Source of the DNA: Planctomycetaceae bacterium UBA2671
Lineage (GTDB): Bacteria; Planctomycetota; Planctomycetia; Planctomycetales; Planctomycetaceae
Assembly: GCA_002359185.1 (NCBI GenBank)
Contig: DEML01000009.1
Location: 67,891-131,890, forward strand
DNA length: 64,000 bases
Direction of reading: 5' to 3'
The notes below the pieces were generated by a model, which saw only the letters and a list, made by a program, of their open reading frames with translations, had not been told where the DNA came from and did not search any database. The position numbers and the translations under genes were made by a program. The stretch's first letter is position 1; every line of letters starts with the position of its first letter. Of the stretch, positions 54,776 through 63,316 are shown piece by piece.

Positions 54776-56395
54776 ATGAGGGCACTCTCCTTAATATTGA
54801 GTCTTGCAGTCCTGCAAACCGCGACGCTGAGCGTTCGTGCTGCGGAGACTTCGGATTATCGTCTGAAATATGACACAGCCGTCGTCGAGAAAATTGACAC
54901 ATTGATTCGTCAAAGCTGGGAAGACAATGAAGTTTCCCCCTCTCAAGCCGCCGACGACATCACCTGGTTACGACGGGTTTACCTCGATACTGTTGGTCAC
55001 ATTCCACCACTGAATGTTGTTGAGGAATTTGTTAAGAATAAAGATGCCAACAAGTATCAGCAGGCAGTTGATACGATGCTGGATGGTGACAGTTACGTAA
55101 ATAACTGGACCACCATCTGGACGAACCTGCTGATCGGCCGCCAGACTCCCGACCGCACCAGTCGTGAGGGAATGCAGAAGTTTCTGCGGGAAGCGTTCGC
55201 TAAAGATCGCCCTTGGGACGATGTCGTTTACGACATTCTGACTGCAGAAGGCCATTTTGAAGAAAATGGAGCCGTTAACTATCTGCTGAGTCAAATGACG
55301 ATGCGAGATGAAGGTGTTCAGGCAACCGCCAAAACGACACGTCTCTTCCTGGGAACTCAGGTGCAATGTACTCAGTGCCACAATCACCCGTTTAACGACT
55401 GGCAGCAGAGCCAATTCTGGGAATTTAACAGTTTCTTCCGAGCCGCTCGTCGAATTGATCACGATAAAATTGATCCCAATACGGGGCAGGAAGTTGATGA
55501 TTATTCCGAATTGACAACGAATGACTTCAGCGGACCCGTCTTTTTTGAAAAGCGAAGTGGTCTGATGCAGGTCGCTTACCCGAAATATTTCGGCAAAGAT
55601 GTGGAGTTTGACAATGGCAAATCTCGTCAGAAAGTTCTGGCAGATGCAATTGTTTCAGACGACAATCATCAGATGGCTCGGGCGATGGTCAATCGGATGT
55701 GGGGTCACTTCTTCGGTTACGGTTTCACCCGTCCCGTCGATGACATGGGACCACATAATCCTGCTTCACACCCAATATTACTCGAACATCTGACCGAAAG
55801 CTTTGTCGCATCAGACTACAACATGAAAATGCTGGTTCGCTGGATCACCTCCTCAGAAGCCTACAGACTCAGCAGTGAGTTCAATCCCAAAAATGAAATG
55901 GACAATCCGGCTGCCGGCGAAATGCCTCTCTTCAGTCACATGTACATCAAATCGATGGAAGCGGAGCAACTGTTTGATTCTCTGATGGTCGCCTCCAATG
56001 CATCCGGAATGAATCGAGCAAATTACGCTCAGGCCATGCGTCAACGGAATGAATGGCTGCAGCAGTTCGTGACCACATTCGGCACTGATGAAAACGACGA
56101 AGCCACCACATTCAACGGCAGTATTCCTCAGGCTCTCATGATGATGAATGGGGAACTGGTTGATACGGCTGTCAAATGCGATCCGGGAACTCTGCTTCAC
56201 CAGGTTGTAACTGCAGATGAAAAAGATTCCAAGAAAGTCCAACTCCTGTATCTGGCTGCTCTGGGACGAAATCCCAGTGGTCGAGATTTGGCTGCGGTCA
56301 AAAAGCTGATGCAAATCAGTGGCAACCCGATCATGGCCTACCAGGATCTTTACTGGGCTCTTTTGAACAGCAACGAATTCATTTTCGTTCGCTAA
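54776..56395 (+). CDS. Exported DUF1549/DUF1553 cytochrome-like protein
   Basis: 539-aa protein with signal peptide (about 1-23, SVRAAE). DUF1549 spans about 35-240 and contains Cys198-x-x-Cys201-His202 (VQCTQCHNHPFNDWQ), a CxxCH haem-attachment-like site; DUF1553 spans about 275-535, with AMVNRMWGHFFGYGFTRPVD, MGPHNPASHP and NSNEFIFVR. It lacks the Ig-like domains of the 8041-10497 homologue. The C-terminal region NGSIPQALMMMNGELVD is shared with the fusion protein at 58466. Co-transcription with the DUF1501 gene (75 nt apart) is likely. Confidence 0.93.
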   Translation: MRALSLILSLAVLQTATLSVRAAETSDYRLKYDTAVVEKIDTLIRQSWEDNEVSPSQAADDITWLRRVYLDTVGHIPPLNVVEEFVKNKDANKYQQAVDTMLDGDSYVNNWTTIWTNLLIGRQTPDRTSREGMQKFLREAFAKDRPWDDVVYDILTAEGHFEENGAVNYLLSQMTMRDEGVQATAKTTRLFLGTQVQCTQCHNHPFNDWQQSQFWEFNSFFRAARRIDHDKIDPNTGQEVDDYSELTTNDFSGPVFFEKRSGLMQVAYPKYFGKDVEFDNGKSRQKVLADAIVSDDNHQMARAMVNRMWGHFFGYGFTRPVDDMGPHNPASHPILLEHLTESFVASDYNMKMLVRWITSSEAYRLSSEFNPKNEMDNPAAGEMPLFSHMYIKSMEAEQLFDSLMVASNASGMNRANYAQAMRQRNEWLQQFVTTFGTDENDEATTFNGSIPQALMMMNGELVDTAVKCDPGTLLHQVVTADEKDSKKVQLLYLAALGRNPSGRDLAAVKKLMQISGNPIMAYQDLYWALLNSNEFIFVR

Positions 56396-56470
56396 TTGTT
56401 TCACTGTTACTACAATTTACCTCGAAAAAACTTTAATCGAAATCACCGCTTACCTTTTTGGAGAACTTCA

Positions 56471-57742
56471 ATGAGTATTATTCAACCCGAGAATATGGAT
56501 CGTCGTCACTTCATGCGGCACGTCGCCGCCAGTAGTGCGATGACTATTCCTGCGTTCCATTTCCTGAACCATCTGAACGCTAATGCCGCTGAAGTTCGCA
56601 AAAATCAGAAGGCTTGTGTCCTGGTCTGGCTGGGTGGTGGTCCGCCAACAATTGATATGTGGGACTTGAAACCCGGTTCAAAGAACGGTGGAGAGTTCAA
56701 GCCAATCAGCACTGCTGGCGATCTGCAGATTTCTGAGCACATGCCCAAAATCGCTAAGCAGATGGACAGCCTGTCTGTCGTACGATCCATGAGCACACGT
56801 GAAGCCGATCACACACGTGGTCGTTACTACATGCACACCGCTTATGTACCTAACCCGACTGTCATTCACCCTTCTTTCGGGTCTGTAGTCAGCCACACAT
56901 TGGCTCCTCAGCGTAAATCACTGGAAATTCCTTCATTCGTCTCTATCGGTGGGGGTGCAGGAAGTGCCGGTTTCCTGGGCATGACTCACGCACCATTCGT
57001 CGTCGACAGCAACGGTCAGATTCGCAATGTCGATTCTGACGGCACCGACAAGCGTCGTCTCGAACAGCGACTTGCGATGTGGGATGTTGTTGAAAGCGGT
57101 TTCATCAACTCAGACCGGGGCGATTTGCCGCAGGCTCACAAAGATGTCTATCGCAAAGCCGTCAACCTGATGACCTCTTCTCAAATGGAGGCTTTCAAAG
57201 TCGCTAAAGAGGATCCAAAAATTCAGGAAGCTTACGGTAACAATAATTTCGGTCGCGGCATGCTGATGGCTCGTCGTCTGATCGAAGTGGGCGTTCCGTT
57301 CATCGAAGTCAATCTGGGTGGATGGGACCTGCATAACGATGTGTTCAACACATTGAGCAACCAGAGACTCCCAACTCTGGATCAGGGCATTGCCGCCTTG
57401 ACACAGGATCTGAAGAGCCGTGGTATGCTGGATGATGTTGTCATCGTCTGTATGGGTGAGTTTGGTCGTACACCACGTATTAATCAGAATGTGGGACGCG
57501 ATCACTGGGCCTCCAGCTGGTCACTCATGATCGGTGGTGGTGGACTCAACGGCGGAATCGCTGTTGGTCAGACCGACAAAGATGGTGTTGGTATCGAAAG
57601 CCAGAGCTATCTTCCAGGCGATGTCTGGGCGACCGTCAGCAAAGCCATGGGCATTCCATTGAACATCGTTCACACTTCAAAGCGTGGCCGACCAATGAAA
57701 ATTGCCAACGGCGGAACTCCAATCGAAGAACTGATCAGCTAA
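56471..57742 (+). CDS. DUF1501 protein, Tat-exported
   Basis: 423-aa DUF1501 protein with a twin-arginine signal (NMDRRHFMRHVAASSAM). Conserved blocks are VLVWLGGGPPTIDMWDLKPG, STREADHTRGRYYMHTAY, VNLGGWDLHNDVF and GEFGRTPRINQNVGRDHWAS. The frame opens at a TTG 75 nt earlier; ATG 56471 matches the signal. It pairs with the preceding DUF1549/DUF1553 gene, the standard planctomycete arrangement, and is closed by a terminator. Function is unproven. Confidence 0.94.
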   Translation: MSIIQPENMDRRHFMRHVAASSAMTIPAFHFLNHLNANAAEVRKNQKACVLVWLGGGPPTIDMWDLKPGSKNGGEFKPISTAGDLQISEHMPKIAKQMDSLSVVRSMSTREADHTRGRYYMHTAYVPNPTVIHPSFGSVVSHTLAPQRKSLEIPSFVSIGGGAGSAGFLGMTHAPFVVDSNGQIRNVDSDGTDKRRLEQRLAMWDVVESGFINSDRGDLPQAHKDVYRKAVNLMTSSQMEAFKVAKEDPKIQEAYGNNNFGRGMLMARRLIEVGVPFIEVNLGGWDLHNDVFNTLSNQRLPTLDQGIAALTQDLKSRGMLDDVVIVCMGEFGRTPRINQNVGRDHWASSWSLMIGGGGLNGGIAVGQTDKDGVGIESQSYLPGDVWATVSKAMGIPLNIVHTSKRGRPMKIANGGTPIEELIS

Positions 57743-57780
57743 TCAATCTCTTCTGGAGTACAACACGATTTGCTTCAATC

Positions 57781-57808
57781 ATGGGAACCCGCACGGGTTC
57801 CCATTTTT
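57781..57808 (+). terminator. Intrinsic terminator after the DUF1501 gene
   Basis: Perfect 10-bp stem ATGGGAACCC/GGGTTCCCAT (57781-57790 with 57795-57804), tetraloop GCAC, then TTTT. It separates the exported pair from the sigma/regulator pair that follows. Confidence 0.94.
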
Positions 57809-57852
57809 GAAGAGCCTGCAATACTTAATGAACACTGCATCTGGAAATTCGC

Positions 57853-58434
57853 GTGGGTAATATTCGGACAACCCCTCTTCATGAGGAAGCCTTTCCACAA
57901 TCAGAAGGGCAAAACGACACTGGCCCGGATGCCGCGTTTATCAAATCGTTTGTGAAGGTTCAACGACGTCTATATCTGTATCTGTTAGCCCAGACAGGTA
58001 ACCCGAACTCAGCCGAGGAAATCCTTCAGAATGCAAATGTAGTCGTTCTGGCTAAGTGGAAAGATTTTGAGCCCGGGACCAATTTCCTGGCTTGGGTCTA
58101 TCGGATTGCCAGTCTGGAAGTGATGAAATTTCGCCAGAAATCGAGCCGCAACCGACTGATTTTTGACGATGATTATCTGGCAACGATTTCCAAAGCCGTT
58201 GAAGAAATCAGCGAAGGGGCAGATGAACGTCAGGCTGCCTTGGCAATCTGTATTCGAAAACTAAAAGCTCGGGATCGAGAGTTAATTCGCCTGCGGTATC
58301 AGCAGGGAAATGATGGACAATCACTTTCCGATCAACTCAACCGTCCCTTGAACTCCATTTATCAATCCCTGGGAAGAATTCGCCGCACACTCATGAGTTG
58401 CATTGAGAAACAACTCGCCACTGTCACCAGATAA
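57853..58434 (+). CDS. ECF sigma factor (planctomycete/verrucomicrobial type)
   Basis: 193-aa sigma-70 family factor. Region 2 includes VQRRLYLYLLAQTGNPNSAE, NANVVVLAKWKDF and FLAWVYRIASLEVMKFRQKS; region 4 (about 130-185) has IRLRYQQGNDGQSLSDQLNR and SIYQSLGRIRRTLMSCI. This form is typical of the Rhodopirellula/Verrucomicrobium ECF subfamily, whose partners are membrane proteins encoded immediately downstream, as here (31 nt to the next start). GTG 57853 has GGAAA at suitable spacing. It may regulate the adjacent exported gene pair, which is inference from location. Confidence 0.92.
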   Translation: MGNIRTTPLHEEAFPQSEGQNDTGPDAAFIKSFVKVQRRLYLYLLAQTGNPNSAEEILQNANVVVLAKWKDFEPGTNFLAWVYRIASLEVMKFRQKSSRNRLIFDDDYLATISKAVEEISEGADERQAALAICIRKLKARDRELIRLRYQQGNDGQSLSDQLNRPLNSIYQSLGRIRRTLMSCIEKQLATVTR

Positions 58435-58465
58435 ATAGCTGTCTGTTACCACTACGATCCGAATC

Positions 58466-60652
58466 ATGAACGACCTGCACACACATCATCGAAGACTTTG
58501 CGAACTTGCCGATTGCATCTGCGACGGCCGGCTCGATGAAGCTGCCGCTGTCGAGTTGCAACAGTTGATCAAAGAGGATGAATCTGCAGCTGAGGTTTTC
58601 GCACAGTATCTTGAATTGCACTCAAATCTGTTTTGGGACCTGGGAACTTTTCCATCAGATGTACAAAGCTCTTCTCAGCAAGACTCCACAGCTCCGATGC
58701 AGGCCTTAATGGATGATCTGCTCACAGAAGCGGCATTAAGCCAGCATGTGATTCCTGAGGATAAGAGACTCGTAAAACCAGCGCGGCGATTGCTCTCCGG
58801 GACAGGAGCAATTCTGGCGACATCGCTGGCTCTCTTTCTGACTTTTAGTGCGGGAATTCTCTGGTGGACACAATACTCCCCTGCTCCAAACCCGAATTTT
58901 GTCGAGAATAATCCAGCCGTTGAACCTCAGGTTATCGAGTCTCAAGAAGAGAAACGAACTGAAGAGAATCCAGTGCTGGCAGAGAATGAACTGCCCCCTG
59001 AACTTCCAAAAATTGACTGGGACCACCCTCCGCTGAAATCTCAGCCGGTCACCGTCAATGTGGTTGAAGGGAGTCCCACACAAAAACCTGCTGAAGTACT
59101 CGGAGTGGCTTATTCGAATGATCAGGATGTCATCAACTCAATCAATGAACGTATTAGCATGGGCTGGAAGGACTGGCAGGTTCAGCCTTCTCCCAAAGCT
59201 GACGACTACGAGTGGGCACGCCGTGTTTATCTCGATCTGGCAGGACGAATCCCGACGGAAGCAGAACTCAATACCTATCTGAATAATTCTTCAGAGCAGC
59301 GGGATCAGGAATTAGTAGACCAACTGATTGAGTCCCCAGCATTTGCACTGCAATGGTCCACAACCTGGACAAGACTACTGGTCGGTCGTGCTCCCAATGA
59401 ACGGGTGGACCGCCTCTCTCTGCAAAAATATCTGCACGAAGTGGCTGAGTCGAATCGTTCGTGGAGCAATGTGGTTGAAGAAATGATCGCGGCTAAGGGA
59501 AATCCGCAGCAAAATGGAGCCGCAAATTTTCTGGTCGCACATTTGAATAATCAAGCGGTCCCGGCGACTGCCTTTGTCGCCAAAACATTGATGGGTTATC
59601 AAATCCAATGTGCTCAATGCCACCATCATCCCTTTTACGCTCTGTCTCAAAAAGAGTTCTGGGAGTTAAACAGTTTCTTCAAGCAGGCAGTCGTCACTCA
59701 AGTGGACCAGCCACAGGAAGCAGCTCCCACCTATCTCCTGCAAGATCGTCCAACTGCTGGCCCCACTTACTATGAAACTCGATTCGGTGTCATGCACGCC
59801 GCGTTTCCGAAATATAATGGTCAGGAAGTCGTCGATGATGAAAAGACCTCCCGCCGCGAGCAACTGGCTGGTCTGCTCACTTCTGGAGACGATCCCTTGA
59901 TTGCCCAGGCATTTGTCAATCGGACATGGTCGATGCTGTTTGGATACGGATTCACACAACCGGTTGATGACTTGGGACCACACAACCCGGCGACACATCC
60001 CGAATTATTTTCGACATTGAGCCGTTCGTTTGTCGCCTGCGATTATGACATCAAACGTCTCTACCGCTGGATTTGCCTGTCAGAACCTTATCGACTTTCC
60101 AGCCAGATGATTGCAGAAAACCGTGAGGATAATCCTGCTCAAGGAACTCCTGCTGCTTTCTCACGGATGTATTTCAAATCGCTTTCTCCAGAACAGCTTT
60201 ATGATTCCCTACAGGCCGTAGCCGGGGAGTTAGACGACCGAAATCAACAATGGCCACTGCATGTGACCGAGCGTGATCAATGGGTTTCACAGTTTGTCAG
60301 TTCTTATGAAAATGACGAGAACGATGAAGAAAACCATTTCGATGGGACGATCTCACAAGCACTCGTGCTCATGAATGGAGACCTGGTCGATCAAACCATT
60401 CGAACAGACCAGAATGACTTACTCAAAGATCTGGTGAGCGAATCCATCTCCGACCAGAAAAAATTTGAGCGAATTTGCCTGACCGTGCTTTCCCGCAAAC
60501 CGCGGCATCAGGAAATGGCATTATTCCGACAGATTCAGGCCTCTCTGAGAGACGTGAAATCTCCTGCCGTCCGTCAGGATCTGCTTGCCAGTCGACTTTC
60601 CGACCTGCTCTGGGCATATCTAAACTCTAGTGAATTTATTATCAATCACTGA
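58466..60652 (+). CDS. Anti-sigma/FecR-like N-terminus fused to DUF1549-DUF1553 ectodomain
   Basis: 728-aa single-pass membrane protein. Residues 1-105 are a helical cytoplasmic segment of the type paired with planctomycete ECF factors (CELADCICDGRLDEAAAVEL then LLTEAALSQHVI). One helix at about 112-134 (ILATSLALFLTFSAGILWW) and a Pro/Glu-rich linker follow. The extracytoplasmic part is a complete DUF1549 (about 220-425) and DUF1553 (about 450-728) pair with Cys382-x-x-Cys385-His386 (IQCAQCHHHPFYAL). That part aligns throughout with the exported protein at 54776, for example RRVYLDLAGRIPTEAEL versus RRVYLDTVGHIPPLNVV. The cytoplasmic segment probably controls the ECF factor encoded just upstream, with the ectodomain acting as sensor; this is inference. 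Confidence 0.9.
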   Translation: MNDLHTHHRRLCELADCICDGRLDEAAAVELQQLIKEDESAAEVFAQYLELHSNLFWDLGTFPSDVQSSSQQDSTAPMQALMDDLLTEAALSQHVIPEDKRLVKPARRLLSGTGAILATSLALFLTFSAGILWWTQYSPAPNPNFVENNPAVEPQVIESQEEKRTEENPVLAENELPPELPKIDWDHPPLKSQPVTVNVVEGSPTQKPAEVLGVAYSNDQDVINSINERISMGWKDWQVQPSPKADDYEWARRVYLDLAGRIPTEAELNTYLNNSSEQRDQELVDQLIESPAFALQWSTTWTRLLVGRAPNERVDRLSLQKYLHEVAESNRSWSNVVEEMIAAKGNPQQNGAANFLVAHLNNQAVPATAFVAKTLMGYQIQCAQCHHHPFYALSQKEFWELNSFFKQAVVTQVDQPQEAAPTYLLQDRPTAGPTYYETRFGVMHAAFPKYNGQEVVDDEKTSRREQLAGLLTSGDDPLIAQAFVNRTWSMLFGYGFTQPVDDLGPHNPATHPELFSTLSRSFVACDYDIKRLYRWICLSEPYRLSSQMIAENREDNPAQGTPAAFSRMYFKSLSPEQLYDSLQAVAGELDDRNQQWPLHVTERDQWVSQFVSSYENDENDEENHFDGTISQALVLMNGDLVDQTIRTDQNDLLKDLVSESISDQKKFERICLTVLSRKPRHQEMALFRQIQASLRDVKSPAVRQDLLASRLSDLLWAYLNSSEFIINH

Positions 60653-60791
60653 ATTTTTGCTTTTCTGAACAAGAATATACCCTATGAAATAAAGATTTGG
60701 CAGGTTTCTATTCGACTCTCCATCGACCTTTATGGTCAATCAGACGTCAAATCTGCCTATTTTGAGCTCAATATCTCAGTCAAAACTGATC

Positions 60792-60807
60792 TGGTACAAC
60801 CTTTGCG
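60792..60807 (+). promoter_or_regulatory. Putative sigma-54 (-24/-12) promoter
   Basis: TGGTACAACCTTTGCG fits the consensus TGGYACR-N4-TTGCW at all invariant positions, with G 60793 and G 60805 exactly 12 apart. The transcription start would be near 60817, giving a leader of about 34 nt to the small gene at 60851. It is the only site of this class I could find in an intergenic region of the window, and rpoN is present here. Confidence 0.65.
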
Positions 60808-60850
60808 TATTTCTCTTCCTACGAAATGAATTTCAAAAAAGGAGAGAGAC

Positions 60851-61012
60851 ATGAGTACTCAACATATTCCTGAACGAGACAATGAATTCGGGCGGCATCC
60901 TGTGCCCAAATCCCAGGATGGAGAAAAGTCGATGGCTTTTTTGCTGACATATGCCACTTATTTCATTGTGGCCATTGTCGTAATAACGCTTGCAGTTTTA
61001 ATGACCCGCTAA
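60851..61012 (+). CDS. 53-aa single-pass membrane protein
   Basis: Short gene: ATG 60851 to TAA 61010-61012. AAGGAGAGAG (from about 60838) gives one of the best ribosome-binding sites in the window, at 5-7 nt spacing. The product has a polar N-terminus (STQHIPERDNEFGRHPVPKS) and one C-terminal helix (LLTYATYFIVAIVVITLAVL) ending in MTR. No family is recognised. The putative sigma-54 promoter upstream and tail-anchor topology suggest a regulated envelope micro-protein. It is downstream of the fusion regulator but separately promoted and convergent with mlaD. Confidence 0.72.
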   Translation: MSTQHIPERDNEFGRHPVPKSQDGEKSMAFLLTYATYFIVAIVVITLAVLMTR

Positions 61013-61062
61013 ATTTAGCTCTCTCTCTTCATAAAAATTGAGAGCGTCAATCAAGCATATTT

Positions 61063-62247
61063 TCAAGGCGTATAGCGATTATTACCGCTAACAGGTCCAC
61101 GAAGATTTGTGGGAGCAGTAGAGGAGGCGGGCTGAATAATCGCCTCCTTGATTCCAGAAGATCCCTTCAAGTATCCACTCACTCCGAGAACTTCAGGGTG
61201 CCTGGCGATTTTATCGCTGAAGATCTGCATGTCCCGCATGATTGGCTCCAAATTTCGCAAAAGTGAGGCCAGCGAAGCGGAGGAGGTCTGCATGTTCTGA
61301 TACAACTGGGGATCTCGTGCCAATCGCTGAATTGAGCCATCCCCTTCATTGAGTTGTTTACTAAACGCAGAAAGCTGGGTCAATGTCTGGTTAAGTGATG
61401 CCAGACTTGTTGTCACCCCCACAACCAACTGGTCGGAATTTGCAGCAATGGGATTGGTGACCGTCTCCAGATTATCCATGGTATTTCCCAGCGACGTGAC
61501 CGCCTTATTTGTAGTGGCAATCGTCTGCTGGGTCTGTTGGATGAGAATATCTGTTTGCTGCATCAGATGCGGCAAGGCAACCATCGCCTGTTTGACTGAC
61601 TGCTGAAGCTGGGGATCAGCAATAAATTTATTCGCCTCATCGAGTGTGACAGAAGCCTTTTGCATCGCCAGGGTGAGTTGCCGAAGTGAGATGGCTGCAT
61701 GCTCGACCATGTCGTCGATCGATCCCTGATTGGTTTCAATCAGAGAATTGACATTCCGAGCCACCTTCTGCCATTCCTCGCTGGTAGCCGCGAATGATTT
61801 CATCGTTTCATTCATGCGGCTTTCAAGTTTCTGGATCGCGGCCAGCGGATCCTGCTGATTAACTCCTCGAAAGAGATAACCTGTAGAGACAATCTGGTCA
61901 CTTGTGCCGATGGAAAACTCAATATGGGCATCTCCTAGCAGCGAGGAGATAATTTGCGGTTTTGAGTCTTCAGCCAGCTTAAAACGTTCTCGAATTTCAA
62001 CAACAACCACGACTTTACGAGTCTTTTGATTGATCGAAACTTCTCGAACGCGACCAATCGGGATTCCAGACTGCTTCACGGGAGTGCCCGGGTTGACGCC
62101 GGAAAGTTCATCAAACTGAATCCCTACGACATACCGCGGTTCAGTATAGCGATCCAGTTTTCCGAACTGAATCGTCAAGATCACGCCGGTAATCACGGCT
62201 GCAATGACAAACAATCCGACACGGAATTGGAGCTGACGTTGCGACAT
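61063..62247 (-). CDS. mlaD: MCE-family lipid-binding protein MlaD-like
   Basis: 394-aa component of a lipid-asymmetry ABC transporter. One N-terminal helix (about 8-27), then an MCE domain (about 36-115; VVGIQFDELSGVNPGTPVKQ and GDAHIEFSIG) that binds phospholipid in a hexameric pore. The rest (about 135-375) is an extended helical and coiled region, longer than E. coli MlaD (about 183 aa) and closer to longer MCE proteins that bridge the periplasm. It is last in the mlaE-mlaF-mlaD order on the minus strand. Confidence 0.9.
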   Translation of the reverse strand: MSQRQLQFRVGLFVIAAVITGVILTIQFGKLDRYTEPRYVVGIQFDELSGVNPGTPVKQSGIPIGRVREVSINQKTRKVVVVVEIRERFKLAEDSKPQIISSLLGDAHIEFSIGTSDQIVSTGYLFRGVNQQDPLAAIQKLESRMNETMKSFAATSEEWQKVARNVNSLIETNQGSIDDMVEHAAISLRQLTLAMQKASVTLDEANKFIADPQLQQSVKQAMVALPHLMQQTDILIQQTQQTIATTNKAVTSLGNTMDNLETVTNPIAANSDQLVVGVTTSLASLNQTLTQLSAFSKQLNEGDGSIQRLARDPQLYQNMQTSSASLASLLRNLEPIMRDMQIFSDKIARHPEVLGVSGYLKGSSGIKEAIIQPASSTAPTNLRGPVSGNNRYTP

Positions 62248-62304
62248 GGCAAAAACTATACGGTTGGAATAAAAAAAATCGAGCGAATGGAAATGGCGGT
62301 ATTG

Positions 62305-63111
62305 TTACGCGGCACTCAATTCCTGTAAACGTCGACTTGCATCCCCATGGACGAAGGAATAAACGCGAACATCATCTGCGTGAAATGCGTCCTCAGCCGT
62401 TCCAGAATAGATAACCTGATTCTCTCCATCGGGCAGTCGCGAAAGCGGATAGAGCATCACAATTCGATCGGCTACTTTCTGAACGGTGTGCATGTCGTGC
62501 GTGACGACGATACTTGTTACCGGACGTTGTTCACGAACGGAAATGATTAATTCATTGATCACATCGCTCATCACAGGATCGAGTCCGGTGGTCGGTTCAT
62601 CGTAAATGATGATGTCCGGCGAGATCGCTAAAGCTCTTGCCAGACCGACTCGTTTTCGCATACCACCAGACAACTCAGCTGGCATTTTCGAACTGACATC
62701 GCCGTTCAAGCCGACATCGACCAGCCGAGCATGAACAATGTCGTGTATTTCCTGGTCTTTTTTGCGAGTGTTTTGGCGTAATCCAAAGGCCACATTTTCG
62801 AACACATTCAAACTGTCGAACAAGGCGGCTGACTGAAACAGATAGCCGATTCGCAATCGCTGTTTCAATTTCTCCGCTGGCTTCAAACGCTTGACATCGA
62901 CACCCCGCCACATGACATCACCAGAAGTGGGTTCCAGCATGCCAGCGAGAAGTTTTGTGGTGACGCTTTTCCCGCAGCCACTTTCCCCAATTAACACCAG
63001 CGTTTCGCCTGCCTGAACCTGCAAACTGATATCACTGAGAACCCCCTGCCCCCCAAAAGACCGGGAGACATGATTCAATTCCAGAATTGGAGTTTGATGA
63101 TCGGAATTCAT
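62305..63111 (-). CDS. mlaF: MlaF-like ABC transporter ATPase
   Basis: 268-aa ATPase of the Mla/MCE transporter. Walker A is IGESGCGKS at 42-49, the Q-loop lies in YLFQSAALFDSLNV, the signature is ELSGGMRKRVGLARAL, Walker B is DIIIYDEPTTGLDP and the H-switch is VVTHDMHTV. These match MlaF, including the M in SGGMRKR. It energises lipid transport with the MlaE permease (next gene upstream) and MlaD. A repeat-filled gap of about 205 nt lies between it and mlaE. Confidence 0.94.
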   Translation of the reverse strand: MNSDHQTPILELNHVSRSFGGQGVLSDISLQVQAGETLVLIGESGCGKSVTTKLLAGMLEPTSGDVMWRGVDVKRLKPAEKLKQRLRIGYLFQSAALFDSLNVFENVAFGLRQNTRKKDQEIHDIVHARLVDVGLNGDVSSKMPAELSGGMRKRVGLARALAISPDIIIYDEPTTGLDPVMSDVINELIISVREQRPVTSIVVTHDMHTVQKVADRIVMLYPLSRLPDGENQVIYSGTAEDAFHADDVRVYSFVHGDASRRLQELSAA

Positions 63112-63130
63112 TGTTCGATAGTTGATAACC

Positions 63131-63233
63131 TGTAGGTCAGGCTATGCCTGACTGGATTAATTATGGACGTCTTAGTTCGTCAGGCAGTGCCTGACCTACA
63201 CCTCTTTTGTTGGGTTACGCTTCGCTAACCCAA
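63131..63233. repeat. Two intergenic palindromes between mlaE and mlaF
   Basis: TGTAGGTCAGGC (63131-63142) pairs with GCCTGACCTACA (63189-63200), with smaller GTCAGGC..GCCTGAC hairpins inside. A second perfect stem TTGGGTTA/TAACCCAA (63210-63233) follows. Both resemble widely dispersed bacterial intergenic palindromes. Confidence 0.85.
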
Positions 63234-63256
63234 CCTACAACTTGATACATTTGTCA

Positions 63257-63316
63257 CTTCCGCCTTCCGCCTTCCGCCTTCCGCCTTCCGCCTTCCGCCT
63301 TCCGCCTTCCGCCTTC
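63257..63316. repeat. Heptanucleotide tandem repeat (CTTCCGC)8
   Basis: Eight perfect copies of CTTCCGC (63257-63312) plus CTTC run directly into the mlaE stop codon at 63317-63319. On the mlaE transcript this reads GCGGAAG repeated. Perfect identity implies recent slippage and possible length variation between strains. Confidence 0.97.

Noticed and set aside
63257..63316. CRISPR array
   Set aside because: The repeat is a pure 7-nt tandem array without spacers, and no cas genes are present.
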